Origin: Pelomyxa schiedti
Lineage: Eukaryota; Evosea; Pelobiontida; Pelomyxidae
Assembly (NCBI GenBank): GCA_020536535.1
Contig: JAHLWZ010000888.1
Coordinates: 1-58,422, forward strand
Reading direction: 5' to 3'
DNA length: 58,422 bases
Below are positions 11,060 through 25,400 of the stretch, piece by piece. A model generated the notes under the pieces. The model saw only the letters and a list, made by a program, of their open reading frames with translations, searched no databases and had not been told where the DNA came from. The position numbers and the translations under genes were made by a program. How positions within the stretch are numbered: the stretch's first letter is position 1; each line of letters opens with the position of its first letter.

Positions 11060-14000
11060 ATGGCAACAAGTAGCAGGCAGATTCGTACCACGGACAGTGC
11101 TGTTGTGGGACCCCGCAGTGTCGCCAATTCAGTCGCGCCTGAGGGTACTTCGGCGCAAGATCCGGTTGCTGCAAATGCCACACGCAGCACTGTTGCTGCC
11201 GGTGTAGCCTCAACCGACACGAGTGTGGACTCGCCCAGTTATAATACGAACGCTTCGTGTATCAGCTCGAATGTTTCCACGTGTTTATCAGACAAAACCT
11301 CAGGTACGCTATGCGATGAAATGGAATTGACCACGCTCATTTTATTGAATTGCTAGCTAACGGCTCATGCTCGGTTCTGAATGTGCCTGCTGAAATGACA
11401 ATTTCCTCAGCAGAACCAACTGTGAGCATAACAACGAGTGCTTCTCAGGAATCAACTGTCTCGTCTATGGGAACCCACCTACCAACTCCCACAGAAATTC
11501 CGAGTGCCCTCTGCCCAACAGGAAATCACCGCATGGGGGAGCTGGGTATCACTGAAAACTCAGTCGAGTCTTTGAGAGACATCAAAAACGTGTTGCATTG
11601 GTATCTTTAAAATTGTTTCATTGGCCCCCTTTGTAACTAGAGTCACACAGGCGTGTGCCAAATGACGTTTCTCCAAAGCAGTCACCGTCAAGGCTTTCCT
11701 CTCGTGCCTCTTCCAAATCCCCTCTACGAAGGCTTCCACAATCTAGTGATCAACAAACACCACCCTTTCTCCGCCTCCCACAAGAAAAACTGGAAGTAAG
11801 GCACATAGACACACCAAAGACACCCATCACCAACTCACCACCACAAGAACCAAGTAGTATAAAACCTCCATCAAGTTATAGCCAACACTTTTGCCACTCA
11901 TTTGATAGCTTTAACAAGTATGACTTCTTACCAGTATAGTCAATTACTGTATTTTTAAATACCTTATTAGATGACCTCTGATAACTTTCACAGTGCCCTT
12001 GAGGATTTATATTCAGTGTGTTTAGCAGACCTAAGCATCACAGAGTGTACACTTGTTATGGATTTTATGAAATCCAGTTTTGGGGATTTTGAGAAAGTTT
12101 GTCACATCATTCATCTATATATGACCTTTCCTTAGATGCACTCTAAACTGCTAGTCATGCTCGACCCTACACCAAAGAAAACGGTGGCATGGGAAGAATC
12201 AAAGCATCCCCAAAATACCACCGATAGCACAGGTCATTCTGTGGTGCTTCAAAAAATATTCATTTCGACAATAGATTACCCAAGTTCATCTGTGTCCTTG
12301 TTGGAAACCTTCCCACCTGTAAAAACATGTTCACTTACAAATAATGAAATTAAACCTTAAAAAGGCTACTATAACACCAAGGTCAGCACACAGTCAAAAA
12401 ATTTCCCCCAAGTAGTATGTAACATGAAAACTTACTTCCACCACTTATTATGTATTAGTTCACAGTATGGCCATTGTTTACACAGGCGGTCCTTGTCGCA
12501 ATCTTCTTGGGTAACTAGGGCTGCGGGGGAAAAACTTACTTACTCATAATAGGCCCCACCTCTTCGGATGTCACCACCCCGCATTCACAGTGTACTAGCT
12601 GCTGAAAAACTGCCTCATGGAGATCTACACACAAAAATGGTTTCCTTTCCATTATCTGGACTTATTTAGTGAGGATGGACAGGAACGTGCCGATCAAATC
12701 AGAAAACAATTTAAGGACCAACGAATTTCCAAAGCAGAACAAGTAGCAACTCGAGTATTTATATTCAGTTATACATTTAAATTCAAATAAAGTAGATGAA
12801 AAGCATTCAGGAAAGGCAATCACAGAAGATTGCACAGCAACAATTAGAAATTGAAGAGAAACTAGAGCGTGCTGACCAAGTTTGTTCTGCTAATATCTTT
12901 TACTTTTAACAGCTCTTCAGCTTCATGAATCCTATCTACAGGAGAAAAAGCAGAAAGCAAAAATCGAATGTGCTAAGGCACAAGAAGTTCTTTGGATTTC
13001 TTCACAGCAGTATTGCCAACCGGTACCCAGCATTTTCTAACCATGACAAAGGGCAGAAAATAACAAGTTCCTGCTCAAACGTCAGCTAACCTCAAGGCTG
13101 GAAGAAAGTGAGGCCAGGAAAGCAAGAATTGTGCAACAGCGAAAAATTAGGGCTACGCAACGGGCAGAGAAAGCGGCAGCCATACGGCGGCGGCAGGTTT
13201 CACAGTCAGTTGTATGTTAATTCTCTGACTAGCACACTGTGACTTGAATCAAGTGTAGCACTAATTCTGAAGAACCAAGTGTGAATTCTAGCAGAGGGCG
13301 TAGTCCAACTCCTCGAAGTAGTCCCAGTTCATCTCCTGAAATGAAACCAAAATCCCCTGATAGACCCACAAAACCTGTTCTCTCTGCGTCTCTTCTTTCT
13401 AGTTTGGTAGCTCCTTTTTCCTCTTCACATCCTCTGATACGCACTAGGATGGAGATACAGAGACGCCAGTCTTGTTAACAAACAGCCCATTTCCTGCTGT
13501 ATTGGCTTCACTGAGTAAAGGTGACATTGATCGAATTAAAGACCGAGAGAAACTTCTCAAGAAAGATGCCAATAAGTTGAGACAGGTAAAGAATCCCAAT
13601 GATATCACCTTACCTGCTTTCGGCAGAATCTGACTATGTTGGCACTTCCGTATGAAGATCGGTTTCCACAAAAAGATTCGCCTCACAAATCAAGAATTAT
13701 GAAACTTGTTTGTGAATAGCTGCTTTCAATTTTTGGCATTAATTCCTATGAAGGTAACTGATCTCAAAAATCAGTCCAAAATGTGTCATTACAGCCATAT
13801 GCTTACTACAATGTCTGCCATGCGAGATATGATCAGCAAGAAGGTACAGTATAGTAATTGTTGCTTTTATTAATACATACAAGGGAAGCCATAGTGATGT
13901 AGACCAGCACGTAATGCGCCAGCTGAATGGTCTAGAGTGCTTACTCAAGATAATTGCCTCATGCCAAGAAGTCAAACTTAAAAACAGGGCAGAGCACTCA

Positions 14001-15652
14001 AAGTGCCCTACTTATTCCAGTTGCCTAATACATTAAGTATGCCTAGGATAATCACCGTAGCTATGGAAACACTTGATCTATTTTGTACACTATCATATAA
14101 TCTGGAGTACTTGATGCTCTCCAACAAGTTGTAAGATTTTGCTATGCATTTTTCTCACAACAGTGACAAATAGAATGACATCTGTTGTAAACACACTTGA
14201 GCGGACAATTTTGTGTGAAAGAGAGGAACCCTTCGTTCCACCACTCATGTCCCTCATAGCTAAATGCCTGCGTATTCCACTTGTAGGAGCACCCATTATT
14301 ACTTCTACTGTTGTGGGTTATATACTATGTACATGTATTGTAGATAAGTTGTACTACAAACTCAAACTCTTGGAACCACTTGTTGCGGCCAAAGTTACTC
14401 CCCCAGCATCAACCCCAGAAAATACCCTCCAACAGCAAACACGCGTCTCTAGTGCATACCACTTCGTTGTGGCAGGTCTTGATATGCTGGATGCCGTTGT
14501 GCAGTGTTGTCAGTGAGTTCTTACCTTCCTTAAGCACGATTCAAGATAACTCTAGTAATGCGCCTCCTGATATTTACGATTACTTGCGGCAAACTCTCCA
14601 TTATACTTCATACATTGGTATCTTATCACCTTGTCTAGTTGGGTATTTATTGCTCCTAGGAATAATCCCATTTCTTGTTAATATGTTAGTGTCCCCGCAT
14701 AGTGCCACTGCAGAAAAACAAAAACTGCGAGTTACACATCTGGGTGTACAAATTCTAAATACTTGTGCTCAGCGCGACTCGCGAAGTTTGCAGGTTGTTC
14801 CTGATAGTTATTATTTTTCTCGTTGCTGAACCCCAAAAGGAACACCTCAAATCTTCAGACAAGCAGACAGAATTATGCCACCTTCTTTCCATACTTCTAA
14901 CAAAGTCAAGTGGAGCCTCCTGCACTTTCCAAAAGCCCGTGGACCCAGGTTCTTTCTCTTTTTCTATTTGGCTGTCACTGAAATTGGGTCGCATTCAGAT
15001 GATGTTCCAGTTGATCACGTTCTTTTTGATACATTGTTATTAATGGGGTATCTCAGTACCCCTACCCCTGCGCCGTCTGACAATGCAGCCTCCCCTGAGT
15101 TAAAGACAGAGAGCACCGCTTCCTCTGTAACTCCCAGTCTGTCTTCGCGATCTGCGCCACCTCTGCCACCTCCCATTTCCTCAGCAAGCAGCACACCAGC
15201 AGTCAATACTGTCCCTGCTGCCCACCCCAACAACGTGTTACTGAGGTGGGAGCTTTCTCCTTTGTTGGATATTTTCCATTGGAGCAGTGGTGTTTCCAAA
15301 GATAGGTTGCTTACACTGCTCCACACTATTTGCACGTTACCGTTCCACTTCTTTTCTGATCCCAGGTTTCACCCTCCATGACAATACTATGCATAACCCA
15401 CAAAACCACAGTTACATGTCCATCTTATTCCCTACTCTAGCAACTATTTGCTTCGGGAATGCAGAGAACAAACTCGTCATGCAGCAAGAGGTTAGTTCAC
15501 AACTGCTGGTCCAATTTCTGCAGGACCAAATGCAACTCACCCACCCACACACCACAACAAGCGCCAGCATTTCAGCGCCAGTTTTTCCCCCTCTCAAAAG
15601 TAGATGGCCTCCAGGACTTATTTCCGACATGCTAGTCTATTTTTCTATGTAA
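11060..15652 (+). CDS. SCAPER-like protein
   Basis: Homologue of S-phase cyclin A-associated protein in the ER, a ciliopathy-linked protein in animals. The start ATG at 11060 opens a Ser/Thr/Ala-rich, disordered N-terminal half (11060-12360). A charged coiled coil follows (about 12800-13200, rich in Glu, Lys and Arg, with AEKAAAIRRRQVS). The C-terminal half (14100-15652) is helical and carries the recognisable SCAPER end: a leucine-rich segment at about 15250-15345 leading to TLPFHFFSDPRFH, then SILFPTLATICFGNAENKLV and QQEVSSQLLVQFLQDQM. In the animal protein the matching stretches are a QLPFQYFSDPR-type motif followed by LFPSLIAACYN-type and LEQEMS-type segments. Multiple short introns interrupt it and not all joins were resolved. 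I did not see the C2H2 finger known from animal SCAPER. Confidence 0.75.
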
Positions 15653-15778
15653 ATTACTAAGAGCCGTTTTAAATGTCGCACTCTCGGCAAAATGCACTTT
15701 TTTTTTCCTTTACTTTTGTACAGACATTAAATAATCAATTTCCAATCTTCAGAACGAAGAAAAAAAAACAAAATTTTG

Positions 15779-18700
15779 TCACCAATTGGAGGGTGGTCCC
15801 ATGGCACCACAACCGCCACCAACACGAACTACCTCGCCGTGTGCAAGCCTTTCCATGATGGAGAGATGCACGGGGTCAGTCAGGGGTTCGATGATTTTGC
15901 GGGGTTGCTTGGTTGTATCGGCCTTCTTCTTCTTCTTGGCCTTCAAAACAGACTTCTTGGGCTTGATAGCATCGGCCTCTGTTGCTGCTACAGTGGCAAC
16001 AGTGCTCAGTAGTTGCTGTTGTTCCTCCTGCATTTTCTCAGCTTTGGTCTTCCTCCTTTCGGCAGGGTCAAGGTTGCGATTGATTACCCACTGTGCGTCA
16101 TCATCCACATCTCCTTCATCTTCTTCTGTGGTAGGAGTGTCAGGAACTGGTTCCGTAGACGCGGCAGTAGTGGGGTCTGTGTTCCCCTTTCCTTGCAGTG
16201 CAACAGAAAATTCGCCAGTGAATACCACCCTGCCTTCACGTATACTCCAGTGTGCGGGAGAAGGTGCTTCACTTTCAGCCAAAGCGCCTGCGGCGTCATC
16301 TACATACTGCCACCAAGTTCCATGAATTGTTCCAGCCTCTCGGTTTACAAAACCCTCCCAAAACCGCACTGGCTTATTGACTTTCGCTTCCCATTTCTCT
16401 TCAGTATTTTCTCCTTCAGGTTCCTCATATGTAGGGTCCCACTTGTGCTGCTGGTATACATCTTTGTACTCCGCAAGCACAAGACGATCCGAAGAAATTA
16501 CTCCACTTGCAGTCATTGCATGGGCAAATTGTCGTGATTCGTCATCGCATGCGGTACCACATCCCCTACCACAAGTACAGCCAGGTGTGGGATTCATGCA
16601 ATTGCAGAAGCGTGTAATAGACACATCAACAAATAGATCCCTTTCACCTTGTAATAGAGAGTAATTGGAGGGAGATACTGGCGGATGCCACCCTTCAGGC
16701 ATTTCGGAAATCGCCGGAGCAAAATCTAAAAAAAAAGAGAGAAAAAGTAAGTACAGGCTAGGTAGATTTCTGTGCCCACCTTGTTCAACAACAACCCTGC
16801 CGCCGAAAGGAGAAGGTGAGGGAAGGATGAATGGGGCCGGGTATGTTTTGGCTGCTGGCATACTATGTCCACAAATACAAATCGTGTCCTGTGTAATGGA
16901 AGGGGCAGAGCAGTAGTACCATTCACCCCTACCAACATAGGTAATTCGAAAAACGACTGGAAGTTGTCTTCCCCAGTGGTCGTATGTGCCTTTCCAGACA
17001 CCACGTTCCAATGTGTCCATTCTTTTAGCTGCTTTTTTTAGTGAAAAACAGAGGGAAAGTTCACTACCATTTTGGCGTCTTCTAATGCGTTTGATGGCAG
17101 AGGTCTGTGAGAGTGATAGAACTGACAGAGTGTGAACATTCTCGTCAATAGTTCCACTGAACGGATCACTAAATACTACAGAGGGAGCATCATCTCCAAC
17201 AGAAACCGTACGAAATGTTCGTCGAGGCTGTGGTGGCTTGGGGGTAAGGGGACGAACTGGTTCCTCTGAGTGAAAATTAGGTAATACAATGATCTAACAA
17301 GTAAATGTTACCTGGAGGCAATGGCAAGTAGTCGACTCTACCACTGTGCTTTGTATCGTTCTCACCTGGATCGACAATATTGATACCTTTGCTTTTGTAA
17401 GTGATCACCTCTCTTGCCACAAACGAACCTGACTCTAGGTTACGAATACGCCTTTGGTACTCCTCCATGTCGATGTAGCCCTCTATTTGTATTAATTGCG
17501 GATTAGAAGTTTGGGGGAAGTGCCTTCGAGGAGTTGAGTCAGTGTGGCAGTTGGATCGTTATACAGTTGGGTAGGCACTTGGTCCGCCACTGTATCAACA
17601 ACACCTAGGCACGGTTTGAACAGTGGCCTTGGCATCGAGCAAGGCCGAGCGAGAAAAGAGAGTGCATTGCAGCGCTGTCTCAATTCAGGTTGGCTTAGAT
17701 ATCTTGAGAAATAGTTTAGGGCGGTTGAGACCATACCCTTTTACAAGGAAACCAAGAAAGTCTGGGTAAAAAACTGGGAGCTTTCTATTCCGTGCAGCTA
17801 CCAAAAGTGCAGTTGTAAAAGCACTTGGGAGGGCACTGAGTTGCAGTGAGTACCGAGTGGAAAAGATGATGGAACTAACTGAAATGCCTTTTTCTCAGTG
17901 ATAGCAAGTGTTGCATCTGCAATTCCTGTGACCACACATCCTCCAAAGGCCTCGAAGTTCACTTGAATAGTGCGTGATACGTCGCCTAAAAAAAGATATT
18001 GGTACTTAAGTCTTGGTTGGTTCAAGTTATCACTTGTAATACCTATGAATATGGCGTACATCCCAGAGAATTCATGCCCTTGTGGAACGGAAAACTCTGC
18101 ATCTTCCGCTTCCCAAGCCCGCATTTCTGCCTCACCAACCTCTTCATCCAGGTAGGCTTCAGGTGCGAGAGAGTTTTCTTTCACCTTCTTTTTCTTTCGA
18201 TCTAGGTTGGAAACACTTTCAATCTTTGTTGTGGTAGTTGCTAGTCGTTTTCTGGCTTCTTCTTTTCTTCTTTCTTCTGCTTGTGCAGCTAATCGGGCCG
18301 CTTCCTGGGCTTTGGCCTCTCGTTCCCTTGCTTCCGTATTACTAGCAGCTTCCCGTGCTGCTTCTCTTTCAACGAATTGTTGAAGTTTTCCGATTTGGAG
18401 CCACTTTTTGCGGGCATAATCGGAAAAATTCCAGAGGCCACGACTAACCCCTTCAGATTTAGACGAAGAGCAAGTGTATGCTTGCCTGTGAAAGGTATTT
18501 TAGATATTGAAGGAAGAAAAATAAAACGCGCCTTACACCAGAAGCAGAACGCCCATAAGCTGAATCCAAACACCAAGACTCAACACCGTCAAAGACCAGA
18601 GAATGGTGGCCGCATGTGGGACACCTGTCAATTAATCCTGCTGGGTCGTTAAACTAGAAAGATTTACAAGACAAAATACCATTCATCATCCCATCAGCTA

Positions 18701-19256
18701 CCATATGAACCATAAAATGAACTGGCAACGAAGAAGGAAGAGGGATGTTGTTGCTCGTGAGGAGTTCCCTCAGAGCAATAGCTGGGAGTACCTCCCGCAC
18801 CATTTCCTTGAATCTCCACAACTTGTCGTTAGCCTGAGGAGCGTTACCTTACGTATGTTGTAGGGGGAACAAACCAGACGTCTGGATTTTTCTTCTGAAG
18901 TTAGCACAACTGTCCTGTTGAGAACTTTCTCCAGAACAAAATCGACTTCGGCACGCCGCATAAGCTGATAAAGATAAACAAAAAAAAAGGCATGTAGGGA
19001 AGGAGAGCAAACCGGCCAGGCGACAAGGTCACGGACATCCGAAAATTGAGGTGTTGAAGGAGATCTGTTGCAACAACGCAAGTGGAAATACTTGGGCGCC
19101 GCGTCCCTCTTGTTGTACCACTCTTGCCGCACGTGTGGGGCGCCGGATTTAACCGCTTTGCCGCATTGATTGCAGGACTGATCCGAGCCGGTTTCGTTGT
19201 AGCCTGCGGAGACGTTAATGATGGCAAATGAGATCTGATATGCTGTCTACGCACAT
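15779..19256 (-). CDS. zf-PARP / PADR1-domain protein without ART domain
   Basis: Probably nuclear. N-terminal exon(s) (about 19210-19030) give a PARP-type zinc-finger-like segment: CNQCGKAVKSGAPHVRQEW, then KYFHLRC. Next is a PADR1 domain (about 18820-18540): NDKLWRFKEMVREVL, ALRELLTSNN, VADGMMNGLIDRCPTCGHHS, the fold that carries the third zinc finger in PARP1. A charged Ala/Glu/Arg coiled coil follows (about 18400-18240). The C-terminal half has Gly/aromatic segments that look like repeated lipocalin-like barrels (GVWKGTYDHWGRQLPVVFRI; GTIHGTWWQYV). A Cys-rich patch, CNCMNPTPGCTCGRGC, lies at about 16600-16550, and the basic tail KPKKSVLKAKKKKK at about 15970-15930. No BRCT, WGR or ART catalytic domain is visible. 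The start ATG at 19256 is uncertain; the first exon was not resolved. Confidence 0.6.
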
Positions 19257-19472
19257 AACACGTTGTGCATGCAAAAAAAGAAAAAAAGGCCGGTTGTGTG
19301 CCCCTGTTTTCTTTTCTTTAATTCGTTTGCAGGGGTTTTGCCGTGGCTTTTATTTCCCCTTTTTTTTTCCTCTATGTTATGAGTTTTGATTTTGACCTTG
19401 GTTCTTATCCGGGGTAGGAAAGCCAACAGATTTCGTGCCTTCGCGAAACTGTGATCTTCTTTTTGTGTTGCC

Positions 19473-22400
19473 TCAGAACTGTGAGAGACCGATGGTTGTT
19501 GATTGAGGAGAACCAATGATAGTGCGGTATTGTGCTCCGGTGTATTTAGTGGGTGTAGTAGTAGTACTACTACTAATGTTGTTGATGTTGTTGGTTGGGA
19601 GTTGCCGGGTTAGGGTGCTTATGGTTGAAACTGGGGGGCTTTCTGGGGGTGGAATTTGGAATATACTAGCCGGTTTGGATAGAATTTGTTGCTGTTGTTG
19701 CCGGGATAGTGGCGGGGGCATTCCTTGTTGCGGCTGTGATTGTGCTGTGGGTGGTAGTTGTTGGGATTGGTTCAGAACCTGAATGGTGTGCTGTGCCGGT
19801 AAGTGGCATGGAGCTTGAGTTTGTGGTAGCAAGGGATGTTTAAGAAGATAGGGCTGCCTCATAGGTTCGATTACTGGCGAAGTTTCATCACCTTGGGGAA
19901 TTCCAAGGCCACCCGTTTTCATTGGGGGTTGAATCTGCATATCGTTCTGGATTATTCCTTGATTACGCTGAAGAGCATATTGCACTGGAGTTACAGGGTT
20001 GTAAGGTTGTTGAACAACTGCCTTCGGCGGTGCTGGTGTTACGTTGTTCACAGATATTGCAGAAGACGATTTACTATATGCAGCTGGAACAACAAGAAGA
20101 AGCAATGACTCTTGTTTTCGTAAACCAAAAGCTTGGGGAGAGCTATTTGGAGTAGGGATGAGATAAACATTGCAACTGGCAAGTTTGCCCATTCCTGCCT
20201 AATTACAAATTACTAAAGAGCGTGTACATGAGTTAAGTACCCGGTTTTTATGAAGCAAATACTCATAAAATTTGCGTAACGGTCCACGGTCCGAGTCATC
20301 AGACGGGTCAAGTGTGAACACTGAACATTGTGGCAGTGGAACATAATGTGGAAGAGTGTTCAGATCAGTGCGATTTTTTATGTTTATTAGCTCTGGTGTA
20401 GACCCACTAAGATATCTCCATGAACCGGGAATCAATGGAAAAAAGAGAAGTACACTAATTCTTGTATCGTAGCCCCGCCAAGGTGACAAGCTGACACTCT
20501 GCACATTACAACGTCACCTTTAGCTAGGTGTCCACACCACACGCAAGGTGGAGGAGGCATAGGAGAGGAAGGGACATCAAGTATGTCACCTTCTAACATA
20601 GTACCATTTGGGTTGGAGCAAGTCCATTGAATTTCTTTCTGTTTTAAAGCTTCATTCTTGGTTTAGGTGAGTTCTGAGTTATTTTAAGTGTTATACCATT
20701 GGAGTCTCCAGGGAACGGTGAGGTACTTCTTGCTTGAGGGGCAGTGAGGGTTGGCCACCAGGCCTACATTTTTGGTTTTAATATGGGTGTTGTTATCTTC
20801 GTGGCTGCATACTCGAACATAGATTTATGAGTCTCCAAATTGTGGGTCCAAGGTTGACCAATTACGAAATCTTGGCAAGTGTCACAGAAAAACTTGGTTT
20901 GACTTGGCGTTGATTGGATATATTTGATTTGTTGTCCTTGTGATAGAGGCAACGTCTGCTGTGCCATTGGGGAAGTCTGGGATATGAGTGGGGCTTTGTG
21001 ACTGCCATTAAATTGGGTCTGGATTTGGGCAGGTTGCTGTGACGGCACCAACAAGAGTTCTGTTTGAGCCCCTTCCTTGGGGAGGTGATCACCATTAAGT
21101 ATCTTCTGTTGCCCTTCAAGTTTCAGCGATTGTGAGGAGCAGGCTGGATGCAGTTTTTGCATTGACGGTGCTTGGACGGATTTGTCTTCTCTTGGTTGTC
21201 GATTTTGAGTGTTCCCCTGGCAATTGGAAAACGCTCCATCATTTTCTTCCGGTACCCTTTTTTATTTAGTATTTGGGCTCCCTTTTCTGGGTACGTACAT
21301 CTTCCTTTTTTTTGGCTGGCACGTTGAGGAAACCGGGATGGCAAATCGTTTGTGTCTATGGTCTATTGGTAATGTATGTTAGAGAGCACTCTTTTCCTTA
21401 GTCATTAAATGTAAGTTTGTACAGATTAGATTAACCTGATGCATTTTCAGAGTCGCTTGAAGAAGTTTCCATATCAGATGACTGTTGGACAGGTGCAATT
21501 GCTGCTATCTTGGGTGGAAGGACTTGCGGAGACACCGGGGGAGGTGGTGGTGGAGAAGGAGGTGGGGGTGGGGCTGTTGGAGGGGGTGGCGGTACAGGAG
21601 CTGCAGAAATAGGCTGTGCCTGTTGAGTGAGTTTCTCAGAAGCAGGGGATGTTCGACTTCGCTCTTCACTGTCGTGGTCATCAAATTGGGAAAACTGGGA
21701 GTCCTGGGAAGTGTTATTGAAAACAAATGCCATCTCAAAACCATTTTGGCGAAGTCTATTTCAAAACGATGATCCGTAAATAATCTTCCCTTCAATTCAC
21801 GGAGAGCATGTTGAGCATCCTCAGTTGACGCAAACACGACAAAAGCATAGGGACGATTTGGAGTATACTTGATAAGACCGTGGAAGGGAGAAAATGCATT
21901 CATAAGTGTGTGTTTCTCAACCCTTACATCTGGGGGAAATCCAATATAAAGTGTTCGCTGAGCCTTCGCAGTGAATCAAATTATAAGACAGTTACGAAGT
22001 AATGGAGGTGACATGGGGATGTACCTTATAAGTGTCACGGTGGTCCCTTCCCCTATCTTTGTCCCTGTCCCTGTCCCTGTCCCTATCTCTGTCTCGGTCT
22101 CTATCTCTGTCTCTGTCTCTATCCCTATCCCTATCCTTATCCCTGTCCCGGTCTCTATCTCTTTCTTTGTCCCTATCCTTATCCCTGTCCCCTCTGTCTC
22201 TATCCTTGTCTCTATCTCTGTCCCTGTCCCTGTCCCGGTCTCGATCCCTATCTCTATCTCGGTCCCTGTCCCTTTCTCGGTCTCTATCTCTCTCTTTGTC
22301 CCTGTCTCTCTCTCTATCTGAGGCTCGTTCTCTGTTTTTATCTCTGTCTCTATCTCTGTCCCTGTCCCTGTCTCTATCCCTATCTCTATCTCTATCTCTG

Positions 22401-25400
22401 TCCCGGTCTCTATCCCTCTCCCTGTCTCTGTCTCGATCTCGATCTCGATCTCGACCTCGATCTCGGTCTCTTTCTCTTTCTTTTTCTTTTTCTCTTTCCC
22501 TGTCCTTGTCTTTGTCTCTACTTTTGTGCCGAGCCTGGTCTCTATTTCTGGTCTCAGTTGGTTGCTCTCTTGCTCTTTCCTCCTCCCCTCTAGGAAGTCG
22601 CTCTTTGGGTGTTTCACTCTCTCGGGGTAACTCCGAGTGACCAGGAGAACTTGTCGACCTTGATTTTTCTTTACTTCGCTCTTTGTCTACTTTAGGTTCC
22701 TTCTCAATGTCAGAGGACAACTGTATGAAGATCAACAAAGGTTATGTATTGAAAGTTGAAATGTACTCTTCCATAGTCAATTTTTAACTGGGAGCCTTGA
22801 AGAGATTTATTCTGGAGTGCATGAAGGGCAGCAGTTGCATCAGGTGTGTGAGCAAAGTCAACAAAAGCACATCCAGAATCTCGGACAATAAGGACTTTGT
22901 TGAGTTTTCCTGCAGGTTTATAAGACTCCCCATTTATTATAACTTCCATCGAAACCATATTTTTCAAATAAATCTCGTAATTCCCTTTCGTTGATAGTAG
23001 CAGGCAAGCTCCCTACCCAGAGTTGTGGACAGGGTCGTCCCTGTTGGTGGATTACTACAGTTATTTCCTAGTGTTTTTCAAATAACCCTTCCAAATCTAA
23101 CAGCAATTGGTTGGTGCCCCATCATCCTGTTGTTCATTTCTTTTTTTGCATTTACAGCACTTGCTAGTAGAACGTTTAGTTCGTTGAAGCATTTTAAGAA
23201 AGGGCACACATATTTTCACGAAATCTACAAAACCATATCCTCGGCCATAAAAGACCTTGACGTCATCAACTTCACCAAACCGAGAGAACTCCGCGTGAAG
23301 CTGTTCCCGTGTAACACAGTCATCAAGGTTACCAACGAAGAGATGTCTGGACGCATCTTCTGTAGTTTTATCAGTGCCAGTTAGTAAGGGAAGGTTACCA
23401 GAAAGACTTGAAGAGTTAGAAGGCGCCAACGGTGGAGGCTGTGGAAGTGAGGGGTTTTGGGAGTGTAGAGGTTTCTCATCAAAACAGTCACCATCTTCAG
23501 CCTGCATGAAATGAGATAATAACATAAGTGGGTCTACGAACCTTCCAGAAGCCAGTGATGATGTGCTTGGGCCCAACTTTTTTCCCCCACAAGTGCACAC
23601 AGGCTGAAACAGCTTGTTCCGTTGTATTGAAACATACAAAATAAGTGTTTTCCTCAACGTTCTTAAGGCCAAGCACGGGGCCATAATGTTTTGCAAGTTC
23701 TTCTAAATCACTTTGATTATGTACATTTTGCACCCAGAGAACACGTGAGGGGTATCCCTTATGAAAAATGAGGTTGCCAGAACAAATCAATAGAGGATAC
23801 CCTGGTAAAGAAAGCCCTAAGGGGGTTCCCACAGAGAATTTGTGAGTCGAGCGCTTGCTTGGCCACTTTAGCCTCATTTAGAAGAGTAAATCTTACAAAG
23901 CCATATCTTACATGATTGTCAAGAAGTCGGTTAAACGAAATAAATGAAACCTCTTGCCAACAAGTTTGTACACCTTATCAAGGTGTCCATATTGGACAGT
24001 TACATTTCGCAAGAAATCATCATTAGCCTCCGCAGATAAACCTCTCACACAGACAGTCCGACTTTCAACACATTCAAGGTTTGGGGTCAGTTGCTCACTT
24101 GATTGCACTAGAGGATCACTTGGAGGTGCCGGAACTGGTTCTTGTCTATTCAGGCTTTCATGTTCTTTTTCATAAGCTAACTCAAAGGCACGGGCATGTG
24201 CTCTGGCTTGCTCGAGGACGCGAGCTTGTTCCTCGTTGATAACTTGAACTGGGGTATCGTGCAGACTTGACACGATCATTTTTGTTTTAGCTGTATCCCC
24301 CAGGAACTCAGAGTGGTGAATGTCCTCTATAGTGGAAAGTGCCTTTTGATGTGTTTCCACATGTATGGCGGAGTCAATGCATGTGGAGGGTGCTGAACAT
24401 ACTTTTCCAGTATCTGTTGCAATGTTGCGATGAGTTTGCACTGGATCAAGAAGGTCTGAAGCAGCACATTTGTGTACCGAAATGGATTCCAAATTCACTG
24501 TGCCTGTTTCACGGTTGTGTAGATTCAGTTTTACAGAAAGGGGTTCTCTGGAAACATCTTCCTGGGGACTGGAACCAATGACCTCTGGGAAGTGCAGTGG
24601 GAATTTATTGGTTACATAGTGCGTGCTTCCCGAGGCACACGATGGCTCCGGCATTGTTCCGTTCACTGATTGGAAAGTGCCCTCCGATTTTATGTGATGA
24701 CCAGAAATTCTTAGGTGCCCCTCCATTTGGGTTTGTGCTGGTTCCACTGAAGGATATGATGACGAGCCCAAATGGGCAGCAGTCTGCAATTGTTGCGGGG
24801 GAGACTGTTGTTGGTCCAGAGACTGGCTTATCTGATTCAGAGCACGTGCAGCATTCCACCCAGAAGGCCTAGAAGCCATGGCCTGCTGGACACCACCAGT
24901 CCCCTGTGGAAGTTGCATCCAAGGTGGGCCCGCAGACACACTGCTTGCCACAGGAACAGATACAGATACAGACACGCCACTAACTGCCCCCCCTTGTTGC
25001 ATTTGCATTTGCTGTTGTTGTTGTTGCTGCTGTTGCTGCTGCTGCTGCTGCGTCACGCCCGTGGACTGGAGCCACCACGATGGCTGGATCACGTTCCTCC
25101 ACCCCGAGCTGTTGTTATTTACACCAATGCCCACACCCACGCCCACTCCCACTCCCACGCCGACGCCAACACTGACACCGACGCCGACGGCGGGGCTCAC
25201 TCCCACTCCCCCCACTGGGGCTGAGGCGCCGCCCCCGCCGCCGCCACCACCACTACCACTGTGCTGCAGCACTGCGGGGGGCAGGCGAGACGCGACGGCG
25301 GCGACGGCCGTGCCGCTGACGATCCCTGGCTGGATCCCCGTGCCTGTGGCCGCCGTCGTGGTGGCGGCGGCGGCGGCGGTGGTGGTGGTCGTCGCTACGG

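Noticed and set aside
22032-22640. Long plus-strand ORF of SLSLSL repeats
   Set aside because: It is the antisense shadow of the RD/RE coding repeat of the Spen gene; no domain, and neighbouring exons are all on the minus strand.
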